Assembly: GCA_052258065.1 (NCBI GenBank)
Contig: JBQQPY010000002.1
Coordinates: 992,001-1,056,000 of the forward strand
Reading direction: 5' to 3'
Length of the DNA: 64,000 bases
From: JBQQPY01 sp052258065
GTDB taxonomy: Bacteria > Pseudomonadota > Gammaproteobacteria > Enterobacterales > Enterobacteriaceae
Shown: piece after piece, positions 50,927 through 60,143 of the stretch
Layout of the letters: every line of letters begins with the position of its first letter
Numbering within the stretch: position 1 is the stretch's first letter
Translations under genes and position numbers: made by a program
The notes under the pieces: generated by a model
Told to the model about the DNA's origin: nothing
The model's database searches: none
The model's input: the letters and a program-made list of their open reading frames with translations, nothing else

Positions 50927-51898
50927 ATGAATCTTGAACAAATTACTGAACTGACCATGCAGGATATGGCGGCAGTCAATACAGCAATTCGCGAGCAGCT
51001 AAAGTCAGAGGTGGCCCTAATAAATCAGCTCAGCCACTACATCATCAGCAGCGGCGGCAAGCGCATCCGACCCATGATTGCCGTACTGGTAGCGCGCGCA
51101 CTAGGCTATCAAGGTAAGCGGCATGTAACCATCGCTGCACTGATTGAATTTATCCATACCGCTACGTTGCTGCATGACGACGTGGTTGACAAATCGGAGA
51201 TGCGCCGAGGCAAGGCGACGGCTAATGCGGTGTTCGGCAACGCCGCCAGCGTATTAGTCGGGGATTTCATCTATACCCGCGCTTTTCAAATGATGATCGC
51301 CTTGGAATCTCTGCGGGTGCTGAAACTAATGTCGGAGGCGGTTAACATTATCGCGGAAGGTGAGGTACTGCAATTAATGAACTGCAATGATCCGGATATC
51401 ACTATCGATAGTTACATGCGGGTTATCTATAGTAAAACTGCACGGTTATTCGAAGCAGCGGCGCAATCCTCAGCCATCTTGGCCGGCGCAGATGCACGCC
51501 AGGAGGCGGCGCTGCGCGATTACGGCCGTTATCTCGGCACCGCTTTTCAACTTATCGACGATCTGCTGGATTACGGTGCAGATGGGGAAATGCTGGGTAA
51601 GAATACTGGCGACGACCTAAACGAAGGCAAACCGACGCTTCCCTTGCTGCACGCTATGCGCAACAGCACACCAAAACAGGCCGCGCTGATCCGCGAAGCG
51701 ATCGAGCAAGGCAATGGACGCGACCTGCTGGAGACGGTGCTAGAAACGATGCGCCAATATGAATCCCTCGACTATACACGCCGGTGCGCTGAAGAAGAAG
51801 CAGACAAAGCTATTGCCTGTTTAGAATGCTTATCGCCATCCCCTTACCGAGATGCGTTAGAGGGTCTAGTGCATCTAGCAGTACAGCGTGATTCTTGA
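50927..51898 (+). CDS. ispB: IspB, octaprenyl diphosphate synthase
   Basis: Makes the C40 isoprenoid side chain of ubiquinone and menaquinone. The start at 50927 (MNLEQITELTMQDM) is the family start; 323 residues. Two Asp-rich substrate motifs are intact: LLHDDVVD and LIDDLLDY. GGKRIRPMI is the diphosphate-binding block. After DDVVD the usual Glu is Lys (KSEMRRGKA). Divergent from rplU as in E. coli. The next E. coli genes (sfsB, murA side) are missing here. Confidence 0.96.
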   Translation: MNLEQITELTMQDMAAVNTAIREQLKSEVALINQLSHYIISSGGKRIRPMIAVLVARALGYQGKRHVTIAALIEFIHTATLLHDDVVDKSEMRRGKATANAVFGNAASVLVGDFIYTRAFQMMIALESLRVLKLMSEAVNIIAEGEVLQLMNCNDPDITIDSYMRVIYSKTARLFEAAAQSSAILAGADARQEAALRDYGRYLGTAFQLIDDLLDYGADGEMLGKNTGDDLNEGKPTLPLLHAMRNSTPKQAALIREAIEQGNGRDLLETVLETMRQYESLDYTRRCAEEEADKAIACLECLSPSPYRDALEGLVHLAVQRDS

Positions 51899-51949
51899 TC
51901 GCAGGCCTGTCATATTCCTGGAAAATTATAATTTTTTTTTCAAAAATTT

Positions 51950-52950
51950 ACGTTTTATTTTGCGACAATAATTTATAGACCGCAATGAAGTTTTGCTCTT
52001 CGATACTGATCGAGGTAATTGCTGATTACAGAGTTAGATATATCGCTGCAACATGGTCTCAACCCTTTACTAGAATGAAAGTTCTATCTTTGCAGAATGT
52101 CTTCTATACGCCCATCAAGTCACTCACCCACACTATTCACTTCTAGGCATGTCGATGCGCCAAGATAATCTTTTATATTAAGCTCTGCACATGACTGGTC
52201 AAATGCATGTTTCTCGTTAACTGATCGTTTTCGCGGGCCCAAAAGACAATTTTATAAATTCTTTCCCATTTATCTATGAGTACTCGATGAATGGCTACCA
52301 GACATGCTGTGCTAAGATTATGTAAGAAACGTCATGAATTAGCCGCGATCTTGGCTTTATAGAGATAGATAAAAATCCATCTAGTCGCTCAACCTATAGA
52401 CAGGAAAGGATAACGTCTCAAGGTGTCATTTCATTCGGCATTTGTGGAGAATATTTCACATCAACATGCAGACAACTAAGCTCACAGTTTTAAACGCTTT
52501 GTGCTTTAGCTTTAGCGCTTCCTACTTTGATATCACGAAAACACCCTAATCCATAACTGCGTAAACAGCGATACAGGCCCGATTGGGATACAGCTAAGTT
52601 TAACAATTCGCGTATGAACGCCAATAGATCGATCAGTAGGAGAAGAGTGCATTCCGTAGGGAAACGGCAACTCCTTCTTGAGCGACCAACAGCATCGTCT
52701 TCAAACGATGGAGAATATGGCTATGCCCCTTAACTTCGTTTTACAATTTAGAAACAGTTAGTTTAAAGATGCCATAACGCTTAGCTAAAGTAGACACTGA
52801 TTCGTTTCTTACCTGAAGAATCACTCTGATTTAAAGTGTTGTAGTCACTTGACTATGGAATCTAATCATCATGATATTTTCCCCTTATCCCTCAGTATTC
52901 ATCTTTACACAAACAAGGCTATGCGACGAAAATCAATATAATGATCCGGG
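51950..52950 (-). mobile_element. IS481-family relic, near full length
   Basis: Terminal block near 52820-52900, N-terminal region near 52560-52760, KYLP-like codons near 52400-52460, and the degraded TDNGK region near 52240-52290. Confidence 0.65.
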
Positions 52951-53150
52951 ATCAAATAGTTATTTATAATCAAATGATTACTATTATTTTTTCTCAAAAC
53001 TAGAATCATTAAAACTTAATGAATAAATCCTTAAGCTAACGAAATGTACAAATATTCATGCTCTTAATTTACAACATAATCTAACTATCTATCTTTTTAA
53101 AGTAAATAATTTATTTTCGGTAAGATGAAGAAGAAAAATCAGGTGGAGAA
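52950..53150 (-). repeat. MITE-like repeat, partial
   Basis: Contains CTCAAAACTAGAATCATTA, TCTAACTATCTATCTTTTTA and a GAAAAATCAGGTGGAGAATAA end. Confidence 0.5.
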
Positions 53151-53354
53151 TAACGATTCTAATTCTTGTAATGCATGGAAGGCACCGAGAATACTTGCAT
53201 AAGCCAATAGCAGGGTTAGCTCTTCTACTGCGTGCGCGTAAAAATCATCTGATCTATCGTATTTTAAGAAATTGCGCTTGCGCGTAATTCAAAATCCTTT
53301 TTCTTTAAAAAACATAAGTTAAAATAATAAATAAAAAATAATAATGTAAATACG

Positions 53355-53670
53355 CTATTCCAGATATAAATTAGGAGCGCATAAAAATCAGTAAAAATTT
53401 GAAAAAAAATAAAATAAATTAGTGATTGTCAATTAAGGTTGATTACTTATAATTAACTGATTATTATCACTTATTTCTTAAAACTAGAATGGTTCTGGCC
53501 TCATGCAGAAATGCTCAAGCTAAGAAAAAAGAAAAATATAATTAAACACATGAGATTTAAACTCTCACTTTCTGGATTTATAAATAGTTTAACTATTTAT
53601 TTATTATAAAAAATAAAGAATTTATTTATAGTTTCCTGATTTTCGGTAATATGAAATAACAGTTACATTT
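53355..53670 (-). repeat. MITE-like repeat, nearly complete copy
   Basis: Begins ATATAAATTAGGAGCGC and AAAATCAGTAAAAATT, then the CTCAAGCTAAGAAAAAAG and ACACATGAGATTTAA interior, and ends near TTTCGGTAATATGAAATAA. About 315 bp with no coding potential. It follows another partial copy in the same orientation and shows how far normal copies have drifted from the perfect pair at 22.4-23.1 kb. Confidence 0.6.
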
Positions 53671-53689
53671 CACGCTGCGTGCATTTCGC

Positions 53690-54225
53690 TTAAAATAGAT
53701 ATATTTATCTACATGTTGATAGAACATATTTTCTGTAAATGCAAAATGAAACCTCACGATTTTATTTTTTCGTGACCATAAGCTGACCGACGTGACGGGT
53801 TTTATCCGGCTCTATAACGCCAATGCTCGGGCTAATACGTGAATGTTCTTACCTGATGTTACTAGAGCGTATCCATAACTATTCATTAAGTGCTTACAGA
53901 CAATGGAAAAGAGTTTATAGATTGTCTTTTTAGCTTCCGAAAACACTCAAAGAGTGGGAAACATAAATTCGAGTTCTTAAATGGTTATATGTGCAGAGTT
54001 TAACATAAAATACTATCTTAGCCCATCAAGGCATCTTATAAACGAATAACATGGTTAAGAAGCTTAATGAACATATAGAAGATTTTATAAAATCACTATT
54101 TCTATTCTGATCAAGCGCTTAAGATTACACTGCAACGATATGTTTAGCTCTACAATTGGGAATGATCTTAACTAGTGTTGGTTAATAAAACTCTATTTTA
54201 GTCTATGAATATTTGCATAAAATAA
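53690..54225 (+). mobile_element. IS481-family relic, C-terminal half
   Basis: Plus-strand pieces read YLHVDRTYF-like codons near 53710-53730, and VLTDNGKEFIDCLFSFRKHS near 53887-53945. The C-terminal LQRYV..YNWE segment is near 54130-54170. Stops between them. Confidence 0.65.
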
Positions 54226-54229
54226 AACT

Positions 54230-54520
54230 TAAATTATTCTATAAGAAACTATAATACCTTTCTTGATTTAAAAAAAATTTTACCCCAGTTCATAATAAAA
54301 TGGCAAAAAAAAATAAAAAGAAAGAGCAAGCTTGTGACATAGAGATTTTATTCTCAATCTGCATGGTGAAATCAAAATTCAGTCACTTAGCTATAATGTA
54401 AATTTGGGATAAAAGCGGATTCAAATACCCTTTTTCTTTGACTCCAGTTCGTTAAAAAGTTAGTATAGATCCTCTGTATAAAAATAAAATTATCCTTAAC
54501 TATTAATGCAATACACCCCA
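54230..54520. other. AT-rich stretch, nothing recognised
   Basis: About 290 bp between IS481 and IS630 relics with no gene or known repeat. Confidence 0.3.
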
Positions 54521-54524
54521 CTCA

Positions 54525-55440
54525 GAAGCACCTAGTATTTTAACACGTAAAAAGTGCCGGTTCCAGCCCCTATGGCAAGAGCTGAAGAGGTCCTCCAAAA
54601 TAAAGGAATAAGAAACACATTATTACCTTCATAACAGATGAAAATACAACCGGAAGCGTTGGTCAGAAAGGATGCATATACCGTACAGAAATTTGTGTAT
54701 GCACTGATTTTTTTAATTTTAATACACTGATTAGACGTGAAAAACGACAGAGTAAAGACAGAGCAGTGAGGCGTTAGCCGAGGCTTTACAAAAGACACTT
54801 GGGAGATCGATCGGATCAAGCATTTTTATTGAAGAAAGGCTTAAGGTGGTCCTGAGCCACAAGTTGAGCAATCAAGAGTATGACCACTACAACTGCATGG
54901 ACAAAGATCAGCTAGCTATAGTGCCAGAAGCCAATGCCGAATTCATTGCGTCTACGGAGAATTTCCTGGACGCGGTATCGTTAGCCTTATGACAAGATAC
55001 ATCAGGTGGCCTGGCTTGCATAGAGGGAACCCCCATCAGTGAATGCGATACATACGCGGTGTCGCTGCTGTTAAGGTCTAGAAAGCTTGCTCGGGAGGTT
55101 TATGAAATTAATTCAGGTATGCAATATCTTCATAGCCAGCAAGCTGTCAGACAGTCTTCGGGAACTCAAAACCAACTGAGCGTAGAATTAAGATTGATTG
55201 AGTCCACTTTATTGAAAGTATTTTAACACAATATCCTTACGCATACCGAATTACGCTACTCATGAATAATCTCAACATCCATAAGCCCAGTTCGTTATAC
55301 TAAAGCTTTCCTCAAGAGCTGGCTAAGGCTTTACTTGAGCGTTTTGAATTCGTTCATGCATCTCAAGATGGTAGTAGGCTAAAAATGATGGGAATCACGG
55401 TCAATATACTAATAGGCCATGCCTAAATCGTCATATTGAA
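54525..55440 (+). mobile_element. IS630-family relic (lineage A) next to and probably inside yceD
   Basis: About 0.9 kb, all on the plus strand, in the order expected for one element (SIEERLKVVLSHKLSN region near 54815-54870, EANAEFIASTENFLDA near 54925-54975, ISHPQLTRYA-type codons near 55240-55300). The surviving yceD part begins immediately after it, so the element replaced or interrupted the 5' half of yceD. Confidence 0.65.
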
Positions 55441-55442
55441 TC

Positions 55443-55751
55443 GATAACAAGTGCCTGGCGGTGATTAGCAGCTGCGCGTATTATAGAGGTAGCTCTACGT
55501 TGCCAGCACTACAACCAGCTATTCGCGCAGCAGGCTAACATTACATTTAATTTCAGTCCGCTCGTCAGCAACGAACCGGTGAAAGTGTTGCCAAAATCGC
55601 ACGAAGCAGTCTACGTCTATAAATTTAGGAAAGTAAATTTTTTAAAATGATTTAAAATAGAATCACTATTTTCATGGATGATCCTGAACACTGTGAAGTA
55701 TCTCCAACGAAACCGTTATTTAGTAAGGTATCGCCGAGACGGAAAAAATAA
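55443..55751 (+). pseudogene. yceD: YceD (DUF177) relic, 3' two-thirds
   Basis: Pieces in successive frames read DNKCLAVISS, then CQHYNQLFAQQANITFNFSP and LVSNEPVKVLPKSHEAVYVY, a stop, and DDPEHCEVSPTK, lining up with the C-terminal part of YceD. The 5' part is lost next to an IS630 relic. It sits upstream of rpmF as in E. coli. Confidence 0.75.
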
Positions 55752-55804
55752 TCGATCTTCCGTATAATCCAGTTTAAAGCATAAATAATCGAGGAGTAAG
55801 GTCT

Positions 55805-55975
55805 GTGGCCGTACAACAAAATAAACCCACCCGCTCTAAACGTGGGATGCGCCGTTCTCACGACGCACTGATCACCTCCACTGTATCAGTGGACAGAGCT
55901 TCTGGTGAAATCCACCAGCGTCACCACATCACTACTGACGGTTTCTACCGCGGTCGTAAAGTTATCATTAAGTAA
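55805..55975 (+). CDS. rpmF: RpmF, ribosomal protein L32
   Basis: 50S protein of 56 residues. GTG start at 55805 with GAGGAGTAAGG about 5-15 bases upstream. It starts MAVQQNKPTRSKRGMRRSHD and ends YRGRKVIIK. First intact gene of the fatty-acid cluster. The promoter must lie in the yceD relic or IS630 sequence upstream, since the normal operon start is gone. Confidence 0.96.
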   Translation: MAVQQNKPTRSKRGMRRSHDALITSTVSVDRASGEIHQRHHITTDGFYRGRKVIIK

Positions 55976-55993
55976 TTTTCCTAAGGCGATACA

Positions 55994-57028
55994 TTGAGAC
56001 GTCTAACCCTTGCGTTAGATGCAATGGGCGGTGATTTTGGTCCCTCCGTGACGGTGCCTGCAGCATTGCAAGCACTAGTCTCATATCCGCAACTTAAACT
56101 ACTGCTCGTCGGCAATCCCGTAGCGATAAATCCTTTGCTGGTAAAAACTAATTTCGTTCTACTGGAGCGCTTGACGGTTGTTCCCACTCAATTGGTCATT
56201 ACCAGTGATGCTAAACTGTCACAGGCTATACGACTCAGTCGTGGGACATCAATGCGCGTCATGCTCGAGCTTATCAAAGATGGTCACGCTCAGGCCTGCG
56301 TCAGCGCCGGCAATACGGGCGCGCTGATGGGGCTAGCGAAGCTGGTGCTAAAGCCCCTTGACGGCATTCAGCGGCCGGCGCTGATGGTGGTTTTACCGCA
56401 GCAAAGACAGGGGAAAACAGTCGTGCTAGATTTAGGTGCAAACGTCGCCTGCAATGGTGTATTGCTAGCACAATTCGCCGTAATGGGTGCGGTAATCGCA
56501 GAATACATCGTCGGGGTAAACAACCCGCGCGTGGCACTTTTAAATATCGGCAAGGAAGAAACTAAGGGCCTTGACCCTATTCAGCACGCGGCAGCACTGT
56601 TACGAGAGGTTCCGTCGATCAATTATATCGGCTATCTTGAAGCCAATGAATTATTGACAGGAAAAACCGATGTCCTAGTCTGTGACGGTTTTGTTGGTAA
56701 CAATACATTAAAAACCATGGAAGGAGTGATAAGAGTTTTTCTGTCATTGCTGAAATCCTCTGGGGAAAGCGGCAGGCAGGGTTGGCTTATGCAATGGGTT
56801 AAACGCTGGATGAAACGTTGTCTTATTCATCAATTCGGACAACTGAATCCGGACAAATATAATGGCGCTTGCCTGATAGGTTTGCAAGGTGTTGTAATTA
56901 AAAGCCACGGTGCAGCAAATCAGCGCGCGTTTACCGCCGCTATCGAACAGGCAATGACAGCGGTAGAGCGGCAGATCCCAGAGCGGATTGCCGCACGCCT
57001 GGATGCGGTACTACCCAAGAGTGATTAA
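55994..57028 (+). CDS. plsX: PlsX, phosphate acyltransferase
   Basis: Makes acyl-phosphate from acyl-ACP for phospholipid synthesis. The TTG start at 55994 gives (M)RRLTLALDAMGGDFGPSV, the family start; E. coli also appears to use TTG here. 344 residues, near normal. CVSAGNTGALMGLAK, DVLVCDGFVGNNTLK and KSHGAANQRAF are conserved. One change is in the usual LGANVDCD block (LGANVACN). 18 bp after rpmF. Confidence 0.95.
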   Translation: MRRLTLALDAMGGDFGPSVTVPAALQALVSYPQLKLLLVGNPVAINPLLVKTNFVLLERLTVVPTQLVITSDAKLSQAIRLSRGTSMRVMLELIKDGHAQACVSAGNTGALMGLAKLVLKPLDGIQRPALMVVLPQQRQGKTVVLDLGANVACNGVLLAQFAVMGAVIAEYIVGVNNPRVALLNIGKEETKGLDPIQHAAALLREVPSINYIGYLEANELLTGKTDVLVCDGFVGNNTLKTMEGVIRVFLSLLKSSGESGRQGWLMQWVKRWMKRCLIHQFGQLNPDKYNGACLIGLQGVVIKSHGAANQRAFTAAIEQAMTAVERQIPERIAARLDAVLPKSD

Positions 57029-57034
57029 GCGTAC

Positions 57035-57988
57035 ATGTTTACTAAGATTCTCGGCACCGGAAGTTATCTTCCGACACATATCCGGTCTAATGCCGACCTG
57101 GAAAAAATGGTAGACACTTCGGATGAATGGATTGTCACCCGAACCGGTATCCGCGAACGCCGCATCGCCAGTGCCGATGAAACTGTTTCCAGTACGGGAC
57201 GTCATGCCGCTGAACAAGCGTTAAATATGGCCAGCATCCAGGCAGATAAAGTCGGCATGGTGATTGTCGCGACGACCTCGTCTAGTCATGCTTTCCCTAG
57301 TTCAGCCTGTCAAATTCAGCGTGACTTGGGGATTAACGACTGTATCGCTTTTGATATGGCTGCCGCCTGCGCCGGTTTTGCCTATGCACTCGGCGTCGCG
57401 GATACCTATATCAAAAACGGCGCCGTCGAGTATGCTCTGGTGGTTGGTTCAGATACGTTAAGCCATACCCTAGATCCCCAGGATCGCGGTACATTGATTT
57501 TATTCGGCGACGGCGCGGGCGCTGTAGTGCTAGGACGATCGGCGACACCGGGAATCATCTCTACGCATCTGCACGCCGATGGTCGTTATGGCGATCTGCT
57601 GACGCTTCCGTATCATAACCGCCAGGATCCCGCCGCTTCAGCTTACCTGACGATGTCAGGCAATGAAGTATTCAAGGTAGCAGTCACCGAATTAGCGCAT
57701 ATCGTCGACGAAACGCTCAGTGCTAACGCGCTTGATCGCAGCGAGCTAGACTGGCTAGTGCCGCATCAGGCGAATCTGCGCATTATTACTGCCACCGCCA
57801 AACGCTTGGGAATAGATATGAAAAAAGTGGTGATCACACTGGATAGACATGGCAACACTTCAGCTGCTTCGGTGCCGCTGGCGCTTGATGAGGCAGTGCG
57901 CGATCGTCGTATTCAGCCGGGACAGCTGGTGCTGCTTGAGGCTTTTGGAGGCGGTTTCACCTGGGGTTCGGCGCTGTTACGGTTTTAA
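57035..57988 (+). CDS. fabH: FabH, 3-oxoacyl-ACP synthase III
   Basis: Starts fatty-acid synthesis by condensing acetyl-CoA with malonyl-ACP. 317 residues, equal to E. coli. The catalytic triad is visible: Cys in AAACAGFAYAL, His in WLVPHQANLR, Asn in DRHGNTSAAS. C-terminal EAFGGGFTWGSAL is intact. Six bases after plsX. Confidence 0.97.
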   Translation: MFTKILGTGSYLPTHIRSNADLEKMVDTSDEWIVTRTGIRERRIASADETVSSTGRHAAEQALNMASIQADKVGMVIVATTSSSHAFPSSACQIQRDLGINDCIAFDMAAACAGFAYALGVADTYIKNGAVEYALVVGSDTLSHTLDPQDRGTLILFGDGAGAVVLGRSATPGIISTHLHADGRYGDLLTLPYHNRQDPAASAYLTMSGNEVFKVAVTELAHIVDETLSANALDRSELDWLVPHQANLRIITATAKRLGIDMKKVVITLDRHGNTSAASVPLALDEAVRDRRIQPGQLVLLEAFGGGFTWGSALLRF

Positions 57989-58006
57989 TCTAGAGGAAGC
58001 ATAATA

Positions 58007-58924
58007 ATGACTGTTTTTGCTATGGTATTTCCAGGACAGGGTTCCCAGACGGTTGGGATGCTTTCGGAACACGTGGTAGTCAAGGAGACGTTTGCCGAAG
58101 CTTCCGCCGTCCTAGGCTACGATTTGTGGCAGCGGGTTCAGAAAGGCCCGGCTGAAGAGCTAAACAAAACATGGCAGACTCAGCCGGCATTATTGGCGGC
58201 ATCTGTTGCGATATGGCGCCTCTGGCAGCGGCAGGGCGGACGGGAACCGGCGCTGCTAGCAGGCCACAGTCTAGGAGAATATTCCGCGCTGGTCTGCGCA
58301 GGCAGCCTAGATTTCACCGCGGCGATCGAGCTAGTAGCGCTGCGCGGCAAGCTTATGCAAGAAGCGCTGCCAGCCGGCAGCGGCATGATGTCGGCTATCA
58401 TTGGGCTAGATAACGATGCTATCGCCGCCGCCTGTAATCGGGCGGCTCAGGGGCAGCTGGTTTTGCCGGTAAATTTTAATTCACCGGATCAGGTGGTTAT
58501 CGCCGGGCATAAGAATGCAGTGAAAAGGGCTGGTGTGTTCTGTAAAGAAGCCGGCGCCAAGCACGCGTTGCCGTTGCCGGTAAGCATACCGTCTCATTGC
58601 GCCCTGATGAGACCTGCCGCAGAAAAACTGGCGCATGCCTTGGCAGCAGTGACATTTATCGCGCCGCAGATCCCGGTAATCAACAACGTTGATGTGCGCA
58701 CAGAGCAGGATCCGGCGTCTATCCGACAAGCATTGGTGCGCCAGCTTTATAGCCCGGTGCGTTGGACTGAAACCGTCGAGTACCTTGCGGCTCAAGGTGT
58801 GAAGATGTTGTTCGAAATCGGCCCTGGCAAAGTGCTTACCGGCCTGACAAAAAGTATTGTCGGCACCCTGTCGGGCGTGGCCGTGAACGATCCCGCTTCG
58901 CTCGCCGCAGCGATTAAACATTAA
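58007..58924 (+). CDS. fabD: FabD, malonyl-CoA:ACP transacylase
   Basis: Loads malonate onto ACP. 305 residues (E. coli 309). Catalytic Ser in AGHSLGEYSALV, oxyanion PGQGSQ at the N-terminus, and the active His in IPSHCALM. Downstream of fabH with 18 bp between them; GAGGAAGC serves as ribosome-binding site. Confidence 0.97.
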   Translation: MTVFAMVFPGQGSQTVGMLSEHVVVKETFAEASAVLGYDLWQRVQKGPAEELNKTWQTQPALLAASVAIWRLWQRQGGREPALLAGHSLGEYSALVCAGSLDFTAAIELVALRGKLMQEALPAGSGMMSAIIGLDNDAIAAACNRAAQGQLVLPVNFNSPDQVVIAGHKNAVKRAGVFCKEAGAKHALPLPVSIPSHCALMRPAAEKLAHALAAVTFIAPQIPVINNVDVRTEQDPASIRQALVRQLYSPVRWTETVEYLAAQGVKMLFEIGPGKVLTGLTKSIVGTLSGVAVNDPASLAAAIKH

Positions 58925-58938
58925 TATTAGGGTTACAG

Positions 58939-59673
58939 ATGAGCTTTGAAGGTAAAATTGCGTTGGTGACCGGCGCCAGCCGGGGTATTGGCCGCGCGAT
59001 AGCGGAAACGCTCGCGGCACGTGGCGCGACTGTGATTGGTACAGCTACTAGTGAAACGGGTGCGTCTGCTATCAGCGCCTATCTGGGCTGCAGTGGTAAA
59101 GGAATGGAATTAGATGTTTCCAGTAACGATTCCATCGAAGCTTTTTTAGAAAAAATGCGCGCAGAATTTGGGGACGCGAATATTTTAGTAAATAATGTAG
59201 GCATTACGCGTGATAATCTTCTGATACGTATGAAAGAAGATGAATGGCATTCTATTCTTGATATTAATCTGACGTCCGTATTCCGCATGTCGAAAGCGGT
59301 AATGCGAGCCATGATAAAAAAACGCTATGGAAAAATTATTACAATCGGTTCTGTTGTTAGCGCCATGGGCAATGCGGGACAAGCGAATTATGCGGCCGCT
59401 AAGTCAGGTTTAATTGGCTTTAGTAAATCGCTAGCCCGTGAGGTCGCCTCGCGCGGCATTACAGTAAATGTGGTAGCGCCGGGATTTATCGTGACGGATA
59501 TGACCGAAGCGTTGACAGATGAACAGCGAGCGGGCATTTTGTCCCAGATTCCAGCAAATCGTCTCGGCTATCCGAAAGAAATTGCTAGTGCTGTCGCTTT
59601 TTTCGCCTCTGAAGAGGCCGCGTACATTACGGGCGAAACGATACATGTCAATGGCGGCATTTATATGCTGTGA
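58939..59673 (+). CDS. fabG: FabG, 3-oxoacyl-ACP reductase
   Basis: NADPH-dependent reductase of the elongation cycle; short-chain dehydrogenase fold. 244 residues as in E. coli. Cofactor motif TGASRGIGRAIA; catalytic Ser in TIGSVVSAMGN and Tyr/Lys in QANYAAAKSG. NNAG is NNVG here. The coding strand has an A7 run near 59316, intact in frame, which is a place to look for slippage. Confidence 0.97.
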   Translation: MSFEGKIALVTGASRGIGRAIAETLAARGATVIGTATSETGASAISAYLGCSGKGMELDVSSNDSIEAFLEKMRAEFGDANILVNNVGITRDNLLIRMKEDEWHSILDINLTSVFRMSKAVMRAMIKKRYGKIITIGSVVSAMGNAGQANYAAAKSGLIGFSKSLAREVASRGITVNVVAPGFIVTDMTEALTDEQRAGILSQIPANRLGYPKEIASAVAFFASEEAAYITGETIHVNGGIYML

Positions 59674-59827
59674 AAAGCATGAAAATCATTTGCGTTATTT
59701 GTGGTAAAAGCCGCAGAATAGCATAAAATTGTGGTTCGACTAGCCTGGATTAAGTTGCATCTTGTTTAACATTTTACACACTACGAAAACCATCGCATAA
59801 GCGAGTTTTGATAGGAAATTTAAGAGT

Positions 59828-60064
59828 ATGAGCACTATCGAAAAAAGCGTTAAGGCAATCATTGCTGAACAACTAGGCGTTAAGGAAGAAGAAGTCGTAA
59901 ACGATGCTTCTTTCGTTGACGACCTCGGCGCTGACTCTCTTGACACCGTTGAGCTGGTAATGGCGCTGGAAGAAGAGTTCGATACCGAAATTCCGGATGA
60001 AGAAGCTGAAAAAATCACCACTGTTCAGGCAGCGATTGATTTTATTCAGGCAAGCCAGCAGTAA
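59828..60064 (+). CDS. acpP: AcpP, acyl carrier protein
   Basis: Carries acyl chains on 4'-phosphopantetheine, attached to Ser in GADSLDTVEL. 78 residues, acidic, identical in layout to E. coli AcpP. Preceded by AATTTAAGAGT and a 154-bp spacer from fabG that probably holds its own promoter, and followed by a terminator. Confidence 0.97.
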   Translation: MSTIEKSVKAIIAEQLGVKEEEVVNDASFVDDLGADSLDTVELVMALEEEFDTEIPDEEAEKITTVQAAIDFIQASQQ

Positions 60065-60075
60065 GCAAACATCCC

Positions 60076-60103
60076 TAGGCGGTCACTCGACCGCCTAATT
60101 TTT
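60076..60103 (+). terminator. Rho-independent terminator after acpP
   Basis: A perfect 9-bp stem TAGGCGGTC/GACCGCCTA with a 4-nt loop and following T run (TTTTT). It separates the strongly expressed acpP from fabF. Confidence 0.9.
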
Positions 60104-60143
60104 AGTCCCACAGTCAACTATTTTCCCTCTCTGGAGGACAAAC

